NCBI GenBank assembly: GCA_015062535.1
Contig: SUUK01000007.1
Coordinates: forward strand, 1 to 64,000
From: Alphaproteobacteria bacterium
GTDB lineage: Bacteria > Pseudomonadota > Alphaproteobacteria > RF32 > CAG-239
DNA length: 64,000 bases
Direction: 5' to 3'
Shown: positions 42,614-51,153 of the stretch, piece by piece
Layout: the number at the start of each line of letters is the position of its first letter
How positions within the stretch are numbered: position 1 is the stretch's first letter
The notes under the pieces: generated by a model
Seen by the model: only the letters and a program-made list of their open reading frames with translations
What the model was told of the DNA's origin: nothing
The model's database searches: none
Made by a program: the position numbers and the translations under genes

Positions 42614-43792
42614 ATGGAAGACTTACAAAATAATTTTAGTCCTTTGGGCTCATTATCTCCCTCTGTTACATTATCTTTATCTGCTCGTGCTAAAGAACTC
42701 AAAAAACAAGGTCTAGATGTTTACTCAATGTCAGTTGGTGAGCCTGATTTTGATACACCAAAGGCAATCAAAGATGCCGCAATTCAAGCACTAAATGAGG
42801 GTAAAGTTAGATATATAGCCTCAAGCGGTTTACCAGAATTAAAAGACGAGATAGTTAAAAAAATGGCAACTCATGGGATAAAAACCACCTCAAACAATGT
42901 TGTTGTGACAACAGGAGCCAAATTAGCTTTGTTTGAAGCAATCACTGCGCTTTGTGGCAAAGGTGATGAGGTGATAGTATTAGCTCCTTATTGGGTGTCA
43001 TATCCTGAGATGATAAAAGCATCAGGTGCTAAAATGGTTGTGGTTAATACAACATCCCAAAACGATTTTGCCCCAACCAAAGAAGATTTAGAAAAAGCCA
43101 TAACTCCAAATACAAAATTGATTATTGTCAACTCTCCAAGCAATCCAACAGGTGCAGTTTATTCAAAAGAAACATTGGAGATGATTGCAAACTTGGCAGT
43201 AGAACATAATTTTATGGTCTTATCAGATGAAATTTATGAAAAGCTTATTTATGATGACAATGTAAAGCATATAAGTATAGCATCACTAAATGATAAAATT
43301 GCCGACTTAACAATAACCGTAAATGGTTTTTCTAAAGCTTATGCTATGACAGGATGGCGTTTGGGATATTTAGTAGCTCCAACTTGGTTGGCAAAACGTA
43401 TATCAGCATTGCAGAGCCATGCAACAAGTAATGCGACAACTTTTGTACAATATGCTGCAATTGTTGCTTTGCAAGGAAAAGCAGACAAAGAACTTGATGA
43501 TATGGTAAAAACCTTTGCTAGCCGTCGTGAATTGCTATGTAAATTACTAAAAGAAATACCACAAATTAGCTTTATTGAGCCCAAAGGTGCTTTTTATGTT
43601 ATGTGCAATATTGCAAAAACCGGCAAAAAAGCCGCAGATTTTGCAGAGGAGTTGTTAGAACAAAAGCTATTAACAATTATTCCTTGTGAATCATTTGGCG
43701 CTCCAGAATATGTGCGTTTGAGCTATGCTTGTTCCGAAGAACATATAAAAGAATCAATCAAACGCCTTAAAGAATTCTGTTCTAGCTTATAA
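42614..43792 (+). CDS. aspC: Class I/II aminotransferase (aspartate aminotransferase type), 392 aa
   Basis: PLP-dependent transaminase. Fold markers: 'LDVYSMSVGEPDFDTP', 'PSNPTGAVYSKETL' (the NPTG loop), 'VLSDEIYEKLIYD' and the PLP lysine in 'NGFSKAYAMTGWRLGYLVAP'. The Arg in 'YVRLSYACSEE' binds the substrate carboxylate. The subgroup resembles Ib aspartate aminotransferases (aatA), common in Alphaproteobacteria. AGGAG precedes ATG 42614. In an operon with the dehydrogenase, suggesting oxaloacetate/malate/aspartate interconversion. A terminator follows. Confidence 0.92.
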   Translation: MEDLQNNFSPLGSLSPSVTLSLSARAKELKKQGLDVYSMSVGEPDFDTPKAIKDAAIQALNEGKVRYIASSGLPELKDEIVKKMATHGIKTTSNNVVVTTGAKLALFEAITALCGKGDEVIVLAPYWVSYPEMIKASGAKMVVVNTTSQNDFAPTKEDLEKAITPNTKLIIVNSPSNPTGAVYSKETLEMIANLAVEHNFMVLSDEIYEKLIYDDNVKHISIASLNDKIADLTITVNGFSKAYAMTGWRLGYLVAPTWLAKRISALQSHATSNATTFVQYAAIVALQGKADKELDDMVKTFASRRELLCKLLKEIPQISFIEPKGAFYVMCNIAKTGKKAADFAEELLEQKLLTIIPCESFGAPEYVRLSYACSEEHIKESIKRLKEFCSSL

Positions 43793-43794
43793 AG

Positions 43795-43827
43795 AAAAAA
43801 GAGGAAGATAAAACTTCCTCTTTTTTT
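43795..43827 (+). terminator. Terminator after aspC
   Basis: AAAAAAGAGGAAG pairs with CTTCCTCTTTTTTT around a 6-base loop, with a long T run. Confidence 0.8.
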
Positions 43828-43891
43828 GTTAGCTTAAGTTCTAGATAAATTTCCCATCATTACAATAAAATTGCGAGGGATTAGTAAATGC

Positions 43892-44167
43892 TCAATGTTT
43901 CTTAATGTCATTCTCTAATTCTTCAGCTAAATCTTTAATAGCTTTATCCATTTTATGATGTTCCTTATCTATTTCATTTAACAAAACACCATAAACAACA
44001 AAGAACAGAACAATAATAAAAGCAACAAAGAGAATTATAGGAAGATTTTGGCGCAATTCCAAATTTATTCCAAAACTTATCGATGATACAACAAGTAATA
44101 ACAAATAAACGATAATTCCTATAATTGTCGGAATGAAAAATGATTTATCATCAAGTTTTCGTGTCAT
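43892..44167 (-). CDS. Small two-span membrane protein, 91 aa
   Basis: Two hydrophobic segments ('IGIIVYLLLLVVSSISFG' and 'ILFVAFIIVLFFVVYGVLL') are followed by a charged helical tail (DKEHHKMDKAIKDLAEELEN). No known family. It is the promoter-distal member of three minus-strand small membrane genes. A 25-base leader word just upstream (AAAAGTAAATAACCATTAAA on the minus strand) is repeated before the next gene. Confidence 0.55.
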   Translation of the reverse strand: MTRKLDDKSFFIPTIIGIIVYLLLLVVSSISFGINLELRQNLPIILFVAFIIVLFFVVYGVLLNEIDKEHHKMDKAIKDLAEELENDIKKH

Positions 44168-44189
44168 ATATAAATTTTTTAATGGTTAT

Positions 44190-44507
44190 TTACTTTTTGT
44201 TTGTAATAGGCATATTCAAACCTATTAAAAACCACAGGACAGACCAAGAGATTATAGTTATTTGCACTTCTGTTGCTGGATAATTTAGAAAAGGAGTTGC
44301 ACATAAATAGGCAAGACCTAACATCATTATTGCCAAAACAAGAATAATAAAAAAAGGAGCTGGATATATTTCATCATATTCCTTTAATGCAAAAACAATT
44401 CCCATTCCAAAACCACCTGACAGAAAAGCAACACCTAATACTAATATCCAATGACACCAACTAAATGAAGAGGATGCATCTATTAAAACTTGAATAAATT
44501 GCTCCAT
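44190..44507 (-). CDS. Small three-span membrane protein, 105 aa
   Basis: Three likely membrane spans: 'ILVLGVAFLSGGFGMGIVFA', 'FFIILVLAIMMLGLAYL' and 'IISWSVLWFLIGL'. Short loops, no recognised motif. ATG 44507 lacks a classical Shine-Dalgarno sequence but follows the repeated AACCATTAAAAAATT leader. It probably forms a transcript with its neighbours at 44544 and 43892. Role unknown. Confidence 0.55.
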   Translation of the reverse strand: MEQFIQVLIDASSSFSWCHWILVLGVAFLSGGFGMGIVFALKEYDEIYPAPFFIILVLAIMMLGLAYLCATPFLNYPATEVQITIISWSVLWFLIGLNMPITNKK

Positions 44508-44543
44508 AATAAAAATTTTTTAATGGTTATTTACTTTTGGGGT

Positions 44544-44765
44544 TTATTCTATCACATCATTGCCATTTCCTTTATATTTGTCGGCAATTCTTTTTGCGAA
44601 TTCCTTGTTAACAATTTTTTGTTGCACGTCTTTTCTCTGTTTATTTACACGCTTATTTTCCTTAGAAAAAGCAACAATAAAATAAACAACACACACAACA
44701 ACGATTATTAAAGGGACAATAAAATCCCAAGGGAGCTCTTTAATAAAATCAACAATTTTTTCCAT
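44544..44765 (-). CDS. Small one-span membrane protein with basic tail, 73 aa
   Basis: One hydrophobic span ('FIVPLIIVVVCVVYFIVAF') is followed by a Lys/Arg/Gln-rich helix (KENKRVNKQRKDVQQKIVN). The start at 44765 (MEKIVDFIKEL) places the membrane helix properly; an upstream ATG would add a poorly supported 17 residues. First gene of the three-gene minus cluster. Function unknown. Confidence 0.5.
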   Translation of the reverse strand: MEKIVDFIKELPWDFIVPLIIVVVCVVYFIVAFSKENKRVNKQRKDVQQKIVNKEFAKRIADKYKGNGNDVIE

Positions 44766-44945
44766 AAGATAATATTTAAAATAGTTAGACATCATAATTT
44801 TCAATAGTTGGTACATACTAACTTGTTTTATTTTAAAATCAAATATTTTTTACCTCTAATTTTATGAAAAGTATTGCTTTTTTCTAAAAAAACTCTACTA
44901 TGTGAGCAAAATAATATAATTGTATCACTTTAATTTTTATGTATT

Positions 44946-45257
44946 ATGAATGAGTATATTATGCTTTTTTATGAGGGATTAGGCTCACTTGGTATTGGTG
45001 GCTTCTTTCTTTTTATGTTGTCCTCTTTTTTTGCTTTTGTAGCCGGTTATCTGATTAGGGAGTGTCTTTCACAGTTAAATACTAAGTATTTTGACAGGTC
45101 TGCTATATGGCTTCCTATTGCGGTATTGTTAATATCATTTTTATGTGGTGGATTTCTGTTTAAGTCAACAGTACCAGGTTTTCCAACTATGATGATAATA
45201 TGGCTTATTATTACTGTGGTTGTTGGCGCTTTAATAACAAAGGATAAGAATGTGTAA
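44946..45257 (+). CDS. Small three-span membrane protein, 103 aa
   Basis: Hydrophobic segments 'GIGGFFLFMLSSFFAFVAGY', 'IWLPIAVLLISFLCGGFLF' and 'MMIIWLIITVVVGALI' make an integral membrane protein. The short N-terminus and C-terminal KDKNV are charged. No known domain. It is divergent from the minus-strand small membrane cluster and 18 bases ahead of the gene at 45276, so those two form an operon. Confidence 0.55.
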   Translation: MNEYIMLFYEGLGSLGIGGFFLFMLSSFFAFVAGYLIRECLSQLNTKYFDRSAIWLPIAVLLISFLCGGFLFKSTVPGFPTMMIIWLIITVVVGALITKDKNV

Positions 45258-45275
45258 TCTTAAAATTGTCATATT

Positions 45276-45617
45276 ATGAAAAAGCAAAAAAGCAACAGTT
45301 GGGTGTATATACTTTGTGATGCCTTTCCTTTGTTGGCATTGGGATGTATTATAGTAATATCTATGGTTATTGCACTTATACCCCCTAAGGTTTCTGAGTG
45401 GAAAGAGGCAACAGTAGTTTCAAGAAATGAATTGATTGTCCCTTGTGGATTTGGTTCTGAAACAGGGGTTTCATTGGTATTCTCAGATGGAACTACTTGG
45501 AAAGGTTATCCATCTTCTGCAAAAACAAGTGAGCGACATCTCCTATATGCTCAAAAAGGTGATGTTGTGAGTTATAGGTATAACTCACATTACTTTACAG
45601 GAAAACAATGGAGATAA
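45276..45617 (+). CDS. Membrane-anchored protein with small beta domain, 113 aa
   Basis: A basic start (MKKQKSNSW) precedes one hydrophobic anchor ('LCDAFPLLALGCIIVISMVI' then ALI). A ~75-residue beta-rich exterior domain follows ('VVSRNELIVPCGFGSETGVS', 'KGDVVSYRYNSHYF'). The architecture suggests a periplasm-facing domain with an N-terminal anchor. Not recognised. A strong terminator follows 12 bases after the stop. Confidence 0.55.
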   Translation: MKKQKSNSWVYILCDAFPLLALGCIIVISMVIALIPPKVSEWKEATVVSRNELIVPCGFGSETGVSLVFSDGTTWKGYPSSAKTSERHLLYAQKGDVVSYRYNSHYFTGKQWR

Positions 45618-45627
45618 TCTATGATGT

Positions 45628-45662
45628 AAAAAAAAGGAAGTCCTAAAAAGACTTCCTTTTTT
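45628..45662 (+). terminator. Terminator after the small membrane pair
   Basis: AAAAAAGGAAGTC and GACTTCCTTTTTT pair around a 6-base CTAAAA loop and end in a T-rich run. Confidence 0.8.
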
Positions 45663-45700
45663 ATTTTTTTATAAAAGCAAGTTTAGCATTTGCTTAACTA

Positions 45701-45750
45701 AAAAACTAAAGGGTTTAAGACCACTCTCAAACCCTTTTAGGATTGGTGAC
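45701..45750. repeat. tRNA-associated terminator repeat, left copy
   Basis: AAAAACTAAAGGG..TTAAGACCACTCTC plus AAACCCTTT matches 47208-47243, 1507 bases downstream, with few changes. AAAGGGTTT/AAACCCTTT form a stem, oriented like a minus-strand terminator. The adjacent ATTGGTG equals the start of the copied tRNA 3' end. The gap around it (45618-45907) has no gene. It frames the cassette carrying the 45908 gene. Confidence 0.6.
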
Positions 45751-45907
45751 ACAAGTTGGTCATCTATGCGGAAACATATACTTATTTAAAGTTAAGATAT
45801 TGATATAAGATATGTTTGTTTTTTTTGTTGTTGCATTTAGATAATAAAATTGTTAATATAGATACATAATTTTATTAATCAAGTACATAAAAAATATAGG
45901 AGGAATT

Positions 45908-47149
45908 ATGACTGAATATGCATATCATTGTTCACCAAATGGAGATATAGAAGAGTTTAAACCTCAAGTCTCATCACATGGTAAACCACTTGTTTATGCT
46001 ACACCAAATAAATCATTGGCGCTTGTGTTTGGTATACCAGAACATAATGATTATATTATTAATCCAGTATATGATGCTAAGAGTAATTCTTATATATTTG
46101 TTGAAATGCAACCAGATGCTCTAACCAAATATTATAGAGGAAAGAGTGCATATTTATATACTGTAAACAAAGATGATTTTACTGAAACAACAGGATGGCC
46201 CGGAGAAATATGTTCATCAAAAGAAGTAAAGCCATTGAGCGTAGAATTTATAGAAGATTTAGAACAAGCAATTTTAGATGAACAAAAAGAAGGGCGTTTG
46301 CAAATTATATCGTATGATAAAAGAAATGACAACGGATATAATATTGATGAGTTTTTTGCATATAGGGAGATGCGAAATATATTTGTAAAAAAACAAGATG
46401 CTGCTCATAATATAAAACATTTAATGACCTTACCAAATGAATACATATTTTCAATATTTCAAGAACAAGTTAATCATCTTTGTCAATTATTTGATAGTTC
46501 ATGTAATATTTCGCAACCAAGAAGTGAAACAGCTTTTTTTCCTAAATTTCTTGAGAAATGTAAGATAGATGCAAACGATGAAATTGTTAGAGATGTTTTT
46601 CGTCAAATAATAGATTTTGATGAATACAAACAACAAATAGCAATAACGGAACTAAAATCAACAAACAATGAAGAATTGCTACAAAAAATACTTTCGCCAC
46701 TAAAAGAAGTAAAAAAAATAATATCAATGAATATGGCGGAAAATATATTGTATAAACTTGTTACAGACGATGGTGAGCAAAATTATGCCAAGCAAATAAA
46801 AACATTGAAAAGGACCGAAAATAAAAAAGTTTTAATTGAACTAAAACAAACTCTAAAAAGTTATTTAGGGGAGTTTAATAAAGATGTGGAGCCGTTAGGA
46901 GAAGATAAAATAATTCCACCCAAATTTATAGATAGGTATAAAAGCGATTCTAGCGCTGAAAGTATTAATGATATATTTTATAATCTTCAATATGTTCCAG
47001 TATCAAAAAGAATACAAGCAATTGGCGAAATAAAAGCAACAGGTAATAGGGAATTAATTAAAAAAATTGTTTTTCGCTTAACGAAATTGCACAACAATAT
47101 AGAAAAAGATACCAAATTAACTATAGCTAAATCTAAAGATAGAGAATAG
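45908..47149 (+). CDS. Uncharacterised 413-aa cassette protein, possibly ADP-ribosyltransferase-like N-terminus
   Basis: The N-terminus reads 'MTEYAYHCSPNGDIEEFKPQ', then 'GKPLVYATPNKSLALVFG'. This resembles the 'YHgS....F.p......vYAT.dk..A..F' opening of small toxin-like ADP-ribosyltransferase-fold domains. The similarity is weak and is an inference. The remaining ~250 residues are helical, with two repeated segments ('FRQIIDFDEYKQQIAITELK' and 'FYNLQYVPVSKRIQAIGEIK') suggesting an internal duplication. AGGAGG is perfectly placed. It lies between duplicated terminator/tRNA-end sequences, so it looks like an inserted cassette. Role unknown. Confidence 0.6.
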   Translation: MTEYAYHCSPNGDIEEFKPQVSSHGKPLVYATPNKSLALVFGIPEHNDYIINPVYDAKSNSYIFVEMQPDALTKYYRGKSAYLYTVNKDDFTETTGWPGEICSSKEVKPLSVEFIEDLEQAILDEQKEGRLQIISYDKRNDNGYNIDEFFAYREMRNIFVKKQDAAHNIKHLMTLPNEYIFSIFQEQVNHLCQLFDSSCNISQPRSETAFFPKFLEKCKIDANDEIVRDVFRQIIDFDEYKQQIAITELKSTNNEELLQKILSPLKEVKKIISMNMAENILYKLVTDDGEQNYAKQIKTLKRTENKKVLIELKQTLKSYLGEFNKDVEPLGEDKIIPPKFIDRYKSDSSAESINDIFYNLQYVPVSKRIQAIGEIKATGNRELIKKIVFRLTKLHNNIEKDTKLTIAKSKDRE

Positions 47150-47203
47150 TATATGAAAAGGATATAATTTATAAAGCAAAAATGTAGCACCGGTGTAGCA
47201 CCA

Positions 47204-47266
47204 AGTAAAAAACTAAAGGGCTTAAGACCACTCTCAAACCCTTTGCGGTGTTGGTGAGCCCGACGG
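47204..47266 (-). repeat. Partial tRNA-Lys 3' end plus terminator (cassette right boundary)
   Basis: TTGGTGAGCCCGACGG (47251-47266) is identical to the 3' end and following bases of the intact tRNA-Lys at 47453-47468. It then diverges. It is joined to the terminator repeat (AAAGGGC...ACCACTCTC...CCCTTT) also found at 45701. This is the signature of a recombination or integration event at the tRNA 3' end. Confidence 0.65.
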
Positions 47267-47277
47267 ATGGCCGAAAT

Positions 47278-47301
47278 AAAAAGTGCTATAATGCACTTTT
47301 T
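47278..47301. terminator. Hairpin terminator-like element
   Basis: AAAAAGTGC and GCACTTTTT form a perfect 9-bp stem with a TATAAT loop. It lies 129 bases past the 45908 gene, so it could end that transcript. The rest of 47150-47453 holds no gene. A tRNA-like scrap, GGTTCGAATCCCGATGTC (47391-47408), follows. Confidence 0.5.
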
Positions 47302-47417
47302 ATGAGGAGACACAATGAAACTAATGTTTTAGAACAAGACATCCGTCGTCGTGAATAAAACATTTAGTTGGAATTGAACGAACCTTTAGGTTCGAATCCC
47401 GATGTCATAATTAGATA

Positions 47418-47449
47418 CAAAAAAACGGCAGTTTCAACAACTACCGTTC
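47418..47449 (-). terminator. Terminator of tRNA-Lys
   Basis: On the minus strand AACGGTAGTT and AACTGCCGTT pair around a short loop and run into T7. It directly follows the tRNA 3' end. Confidence 0.7.
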
Positions 47450-47453
47450 TTAT

Positions 47454-47529
47454 TGGTGAGCCCGACGGGATTCGAACCCATGACCCTTTGATTAAAAGTC
47501 AAATGCTCTACCGACTGAGCTACGGGCCC
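47454..47529 (-). tRNA. tRNA-Lys (anticodon TTT)
   Basis: The 76-base cloverleaf has acceptor GGGCCCG/CGGGCTC, an anticodon arm with loop CTTTTAA (anticodon TTT), the T-loop TTCGAATC and an encoded CCA. Confidence 0.95.
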
Positions 47530-47548
47530 TCAACTCAACTGAAAACGA

Positions 47549-47577
47549 CTTATAAAGTATAAAATTTAGATAGTCAA
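47549..47577 (-). promoter_or_regulatory. Promoter of tRNA-Lys
   Basis: Minus strand TTGACT (47572-47577), 17-base spacer, TATAAG (47549-47554). Same layout as the tRNA-Thr promoter. Confidence 0.75.
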
Positions 47578-47679
47578 TAAAAAAATGTAAAAAAAATGAA
47601 AATAACTATTTATTTGTTAACTATTATGTGGTAAAGGATATAACAATAACGTAATACCAATGTTTTAGGTGAGGTGAAA

Positions 47680-47994
47680 ATGTCCACAAACAAATTAGAG
47701 CAAGAAAGCAGATATGACATTTTGCAAAATAAAGAAGGTGAAATTCTTATAATTATTAATTCAAGACCAGGCGGACCAGAAGAGCCTCGTTTTGTTTATG
47801 ATGGTGGCAAAACTGCTTTGTTGTATCGCACAAAAGAAATGGCTGTAGTGTTCAAAGATATTGCAGAAGGTGCTCGCAAACCATTGAAAATGGTGACATC
47901 AATGTTAATTGTAGAAGTTGAAGATGACGTTGTTTTGCGTGAATATACAGTGCCAGTTCGTATAATCAAAGACGTAGAATCACTTATAAAATAA
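47680..47994 (+). CDS. Conserved hypothetical protein, 104 aa
   Basis: A small soluble beta-rich protein starting MSTNKLEQESRYDILQNKEG, with 'FVYDGGKTALLYRTKEMAVV' and 'SMLIVEVEDDVVLREYTVPV'. No family recalled. AGGTGAGG lies 6-10 bases before ATG 47680; a GTG two codons earlier is less likely. It precedes the nuoL-like gene by ~50 bases in the same direction and may be co-transcribed. Function unknown. Confidence 0.65.
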   Translation: MSTNKLEQESRYDILQNKEGEILIIINSRPGGPEEPRFVYDGGKTALLYRTKEMAVVFKDIAEGARKPLKMVTSMLIVEVEDDVVLREYTVPVRIIKDVESLIK

Positions 47995-48043
47995 CAATAT
48001 TTACGATTCTTATTAATTAAATATAGTAATCTAAAGGAAAAAT

Positions 48044-49720
48044 ATGGTTATAAACACAGTTGCATATATGTTATGCGTTAGTTTGTTAGGATTCTTTAGA
48101 ACTAAGCTACGTACAGATAAAATTGTTGCATGGTTTATGTTTATAGCCATATCTTTTCTTTTTTATAATTACATAGATCAGATTCTATTAGGACTAAATA
48201 AAGGTTTTAGCTTTTTTTGGAATGAAACCAAAATAGGTAACATTACTATTGATTTTCATCCAAGTTCTATAAATAATGAACAAATAGTCCCGCTATTTTT
48301 TGTGACACTTTTTATTGTATTAAATAATAATATTTTTCGTTATGAAGAACGAAGAAGCTTGTTTAATTCGTTGATTGTGCTAAATTTTATATCGCTATGC
48401 TTACTTATTTGTGCTAAAAATTATGTTCAACTCATAACATCTGTTTTTATCTCTGATATTATTGGTTATATGGTACTAAAAGATGTAGATTCGTCTAGGC
48501 GCTATGTAATATATAATTTTATATCAGATATGTGCTTGTTTATGATTCTATCGATGGTTAGTGGTAGGATACAAAGCTTAGATATAAGTAAACTCTTTAC
48601 ATTTGACCAAGTTGGACAACATAAAGATTTTGTAGGATTAGTAACTCTAATTGCTATTTTTATTAAAATAGGGGCTTTTTCTTTTCATAGTTACTTGTCA
48701 GACATTAGTAAAGCAAGATTCCAAAGAGTAAGTACAATTAATATGATATTCTGCCCAATATATGGAATTTTATTATTATTAAAACTTCATAACCTATTAA
48801 ATGTGTCAGATTTGTTTTTACCTATATATAAAATTATAAGTGCATTAACATTTGTAACCGGTGTAATATTTTTTATCCTAAAAGACGATATACGAAAAAA
48901 ATTAGTATATTTTAATATGGCAGGCTTTGGTGCATTAATGATAATGCTCTATGAAAAGTCATTTGATTGGAATATATTATTTTCATATTACTATATCATC
49001 TTATACTTTTATAATGTTCTGTTTTTCAAATTGTACTTATACCAAAATAGAATAGATAATGTAAGTGATATGATAAACGCTAAAGAAATAAACAAAGAAA
49101 TAATGCTGTCATTATTATTGATTATAACCATATTAACAAACCTATTTATAACAATAATGCTAAAAATAGCGTACATTGAGAGCAATACTTTGGTATTGTA
49201 TTTGGGAGCTATAATTTTTGTATCTTTGGCAATCGTTCTAAACCATATATATAGATCACCAAAATCAAGAAGATTGGATTATTTAAATAAAAACTCTCTT
49301 AGGGCTTTTTCTTTTATCATAAACTCTTTGATACTTATTTTAGCCTCATACCATTTTGGAGCATATAAAATATCTAATTTAATAATTGTTAGCTTATTTA
49401 TAATTTTGGTAGCAAATCCTTTCTTTATATATTTACGTAAGTTTTATAATAGCTCCATCATTCAAGAAACAGAATTAAGTAGCAACGTATATTATTATCT
49501 TTTTGTCTTGCCAATAAAAAATATAAGTAGAATTTTGTGGCTAATGGTAGATGCTTTGTTTTCAGAAAAAATTATAACAATTATAATAAATCGTATAAAC
49601 AAATGGGCAATAATGTTGTTCTTTAAATTAAATAAAAGATCATATCCTGCAATAATAGTATTTATTATTTTAGGAATATTGGCTTTTGTTGCATCATTTT
49701 ATATAAGGGAAATGCCATGA
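48044..49720 (+). CDS. nuoL: Degenerate NuoL-like antiporter-type membrane subunit, 558 aa
   Basis: About 14 hydrophobic segments and its place before nuoM-nuoN-birA identify it as the NuoL position. Compared with canonical NuoL, the TM5 glutamate region (FWEGVGLCSY) is replaced by 'FISDIIGYMVL' without Glu. The TM7 Lys region is kept as 'FIKIGAFSFHSYL', and the following 'HAATM' His is lost (STINMIFC). The C-terminal lateral-helix region is present but diverged. It is therefore a highly eroded proton-channel subunit whose pumping ability is doubtful. AAGGA precedes the ATG. The stop overlaps the nuoM start by 4 bases (ATGA). Confidence 0.7.
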   Translation: MVINTVAYMLCVSLLGFFRTKLRTDKIVAWFMFIAISFLFYNYIDQILLGLNKGFSFFWNETKIGNITIDFHPSSINNEQIVPLFFVTLFIVLNNNIFRYEERRSLFNSLIVLNFISLCLLICAKNYVQLITSVFISDIIGYMVLKDVDSSRRYVIYNFISDMCLFMILSMVSGRIQSLDISKLFTFDQVGQHKDFVGLVTLIAIFIKIGAFSFHSYLSDISKARFQRVSTINMIFCPIYGILLLLKLHNLLNVSDLFLPIYKIISALTFVTGVIFFILKDDIRKKLVYFNMAGFGALMIMLYEKSFDWNILFSYYYIILYFYNVLFFKLYLYQNRIDNVSDMINAKEINKEIMLSLLLIITILTNLFITIMLKIAYIESNTLVLYLGAIIFVSLAIVLNHIYRSPKSRRLDYLNKNSLRAFSFIINSLILILASYHFGAYKISNLIIVSLFIILVANPFFIYLRKFYNSSIIQETELSSNVYYYLFVLPIKNISRILWLMVDALFSEKIITIIINRINKWAIMLFFKLNKRSYPAIIVFIILGILAFVASFYIREMP

Positions 49721-51144
49721 GTTCATATTTATTATTACTTATCATATTAATCCCTTTGACAGGTGCATTTTTTACCTTAAGTACAAAAAATGATAAAAAT
49801 TACTCATCAGGCAACATTTATAACGTATCCATATGGACTATGTTACTAAATACATTTTTGATATTATATGTATTTTCACTTATAGATACAAGTAAGCAAG
49901 GTATTGATATTGTAGAAAAATATTCATGGTTGTCTTCACCTAAAATAGATTTATTACTAGGTGTTGATGTTTTTTCAATGCTATTGCTACTAAGCATTAA
50001 TCTATCATTTTTTATCGCTGAAATTTTTATTTATAGAAAATCAGAGCGCTCTAAAACATTAATCGCATCAGAATTGCTATTTGTAAGTCTAATTAATGGA
50101 TATTTTATTGCCGCAGACATCATTTCATTTTATATATTTTTTGCAGCTGTAAGCATTCCTCTCATAATTTTAATTAGTACATATGCAAACATTAGCAAAA
50201 AAAATATTTTAGTACGTTTTAGTCTTTATAGCATAATTGGAGCATTGTTGTTAATGGTTGCAACAATTATGATATTTATTCATAAAGAAAATAACATTCC
50301 GCTAAATATGGCAGGAAATGTTAATATGGTTGGAGCATTAGAGTATTTTGTTTGGTTAAGTATATTCTTTGCTTTTATTTCAAGACTTCCTGTATGGCCA
50401 TTCCATTATTGGATATCAGCAATTAGCTCAAGCATAAAAAATCCCTTAGTTTTTCTTGTAAGTAATTTAATACCTTTAATGGGGTTATATGGTTTTATAC
50501 GTTTTTGGCCAAATACTGTTCCAAAGACAATCGCAGTTTATGCTCCAGTATTTGAGATAATTTGTGTAATAACAATGATTTTTATAGCCCTTATTAGCTT
50601 AAGTAACAAAGATATGAGATATAAGCTCTTTGCATATACAACAGTATATTATTTGTTATATTTAATTGGGGTCTTTATGCCAACCAATACATTAAAGCAA
50701 AATATTGGATATTCTTTATTTTCATACATAATAATTGTAACAATTTTATCTTTTATTATCAGTCACATAGAGGAGCAAAAAAAGAAATTAGATATATATA
50801 GTTCGTCAGGTATTTTGTGTTATATGCCCAAAGCCTCTAAATGTATATCATTGTTTATTTTAGCAAGTATAGGACTTCCAATAACTCCATTGTTCTGGAA
50901 TAATTTTATTATAATTTCTGAGATATTTAACTACAATTTGATGTTAGGTATTTTTGTAATGTTATCAATAATGATAATAGGTATTTCTTTTCTTGAAGAG
51001 CTATACAAACAAAAAGATAAAACTTATGCAACATCTAGCTTAATACAAGGTGTTGATATGCCAAATCATCAGTTTGTAATCTGTTTAATCTGTATGACTA
51101 TACTGTGTTTATCGTTTTTTAAGCCATTATGGTTCGTATTCTAG
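49717..51144 (+). CDS. nuoM: Degenerate NuoM-like membrane subunit, 475 aa
   Basis: Recognisable landmarks are 'LLLGVDVFSMLLLLSINLSF' (TM4), 'FFAAVSIPLIILISTYA' (TM5), 'FISRLPVWPFHYWISAISSS' (TM7) and 'LYGFIRFWPN'. Canonical NuoM has FFEAMLIPMYF (Glu), FAVKMPVVPLHGWLPDAH (Lys) and LLKTAAYG (Lys). Here those are Ala, Arg and Leu, and the late GEF glutamate is Asn (FWNNFII). The core proton-path residues are therefore substituted while the scaffold is kept. Overlaps nuoL; nuoN begins 9 bases after its stop. Confidence 0.75.
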   Translation: MSSYLLLLIILIPLTGAFFTLSTKNDKNYSSGNIYNVSIWTMLLNTFLILYVFSLIDTSKQGIDIVEKYSWLSSPKIDLLLGVDVFSMLLLLSINLSFFIAEIFIYRKSERSKTLIASELLFVSLINGYFIAADIISFYIFFAAVSIPLIILISTYANISKKNILVRFSLYSIIGALLLMVATIMIFIHKENNIPLNMAGNVNMVGALEYFVWLSIFFAFISRLPVWPFHYWISAISSSIKNPLVFLVSNLIPLMGLYGFIRFWPNTVPKTIAVYAPVFEIICVITMIFIALISLSNKDMRYKLFAYTTVYYLLYLIGVFMPTNTLKQNIGYSLFSYIIIVTILSFIISHIEEQKKKLDIYSSSGILCYMPKASKCISLFILASIGLPITPLFWNNFIIISEIFNYNLMLGIFVMLSIMIIGISFLEELYKQKDKTYATSSLIQGVDMPNHQFVICLICMTILCLSFFKPLWFVF

Positions 51145-51153
51145 GAGATAAAA

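Noticed and set aside
47338..47408. An extra plus-strand tRNA with ends GACATC/GATGTC
   Set aside because: Acceptor-like ends and a T-loop-like GGTTCGAATCC exist, but no proper D-arm or anticodon arm can be formed, so at most it is debris.
47368..47562. Plus-strand 64-aa reading frame ending ...KSQMLYRLSYGP
   Set aside because: It is the antisense of the tRNA-Lys gene; the peptide is the well-known spurious translation of tRNA sequences.
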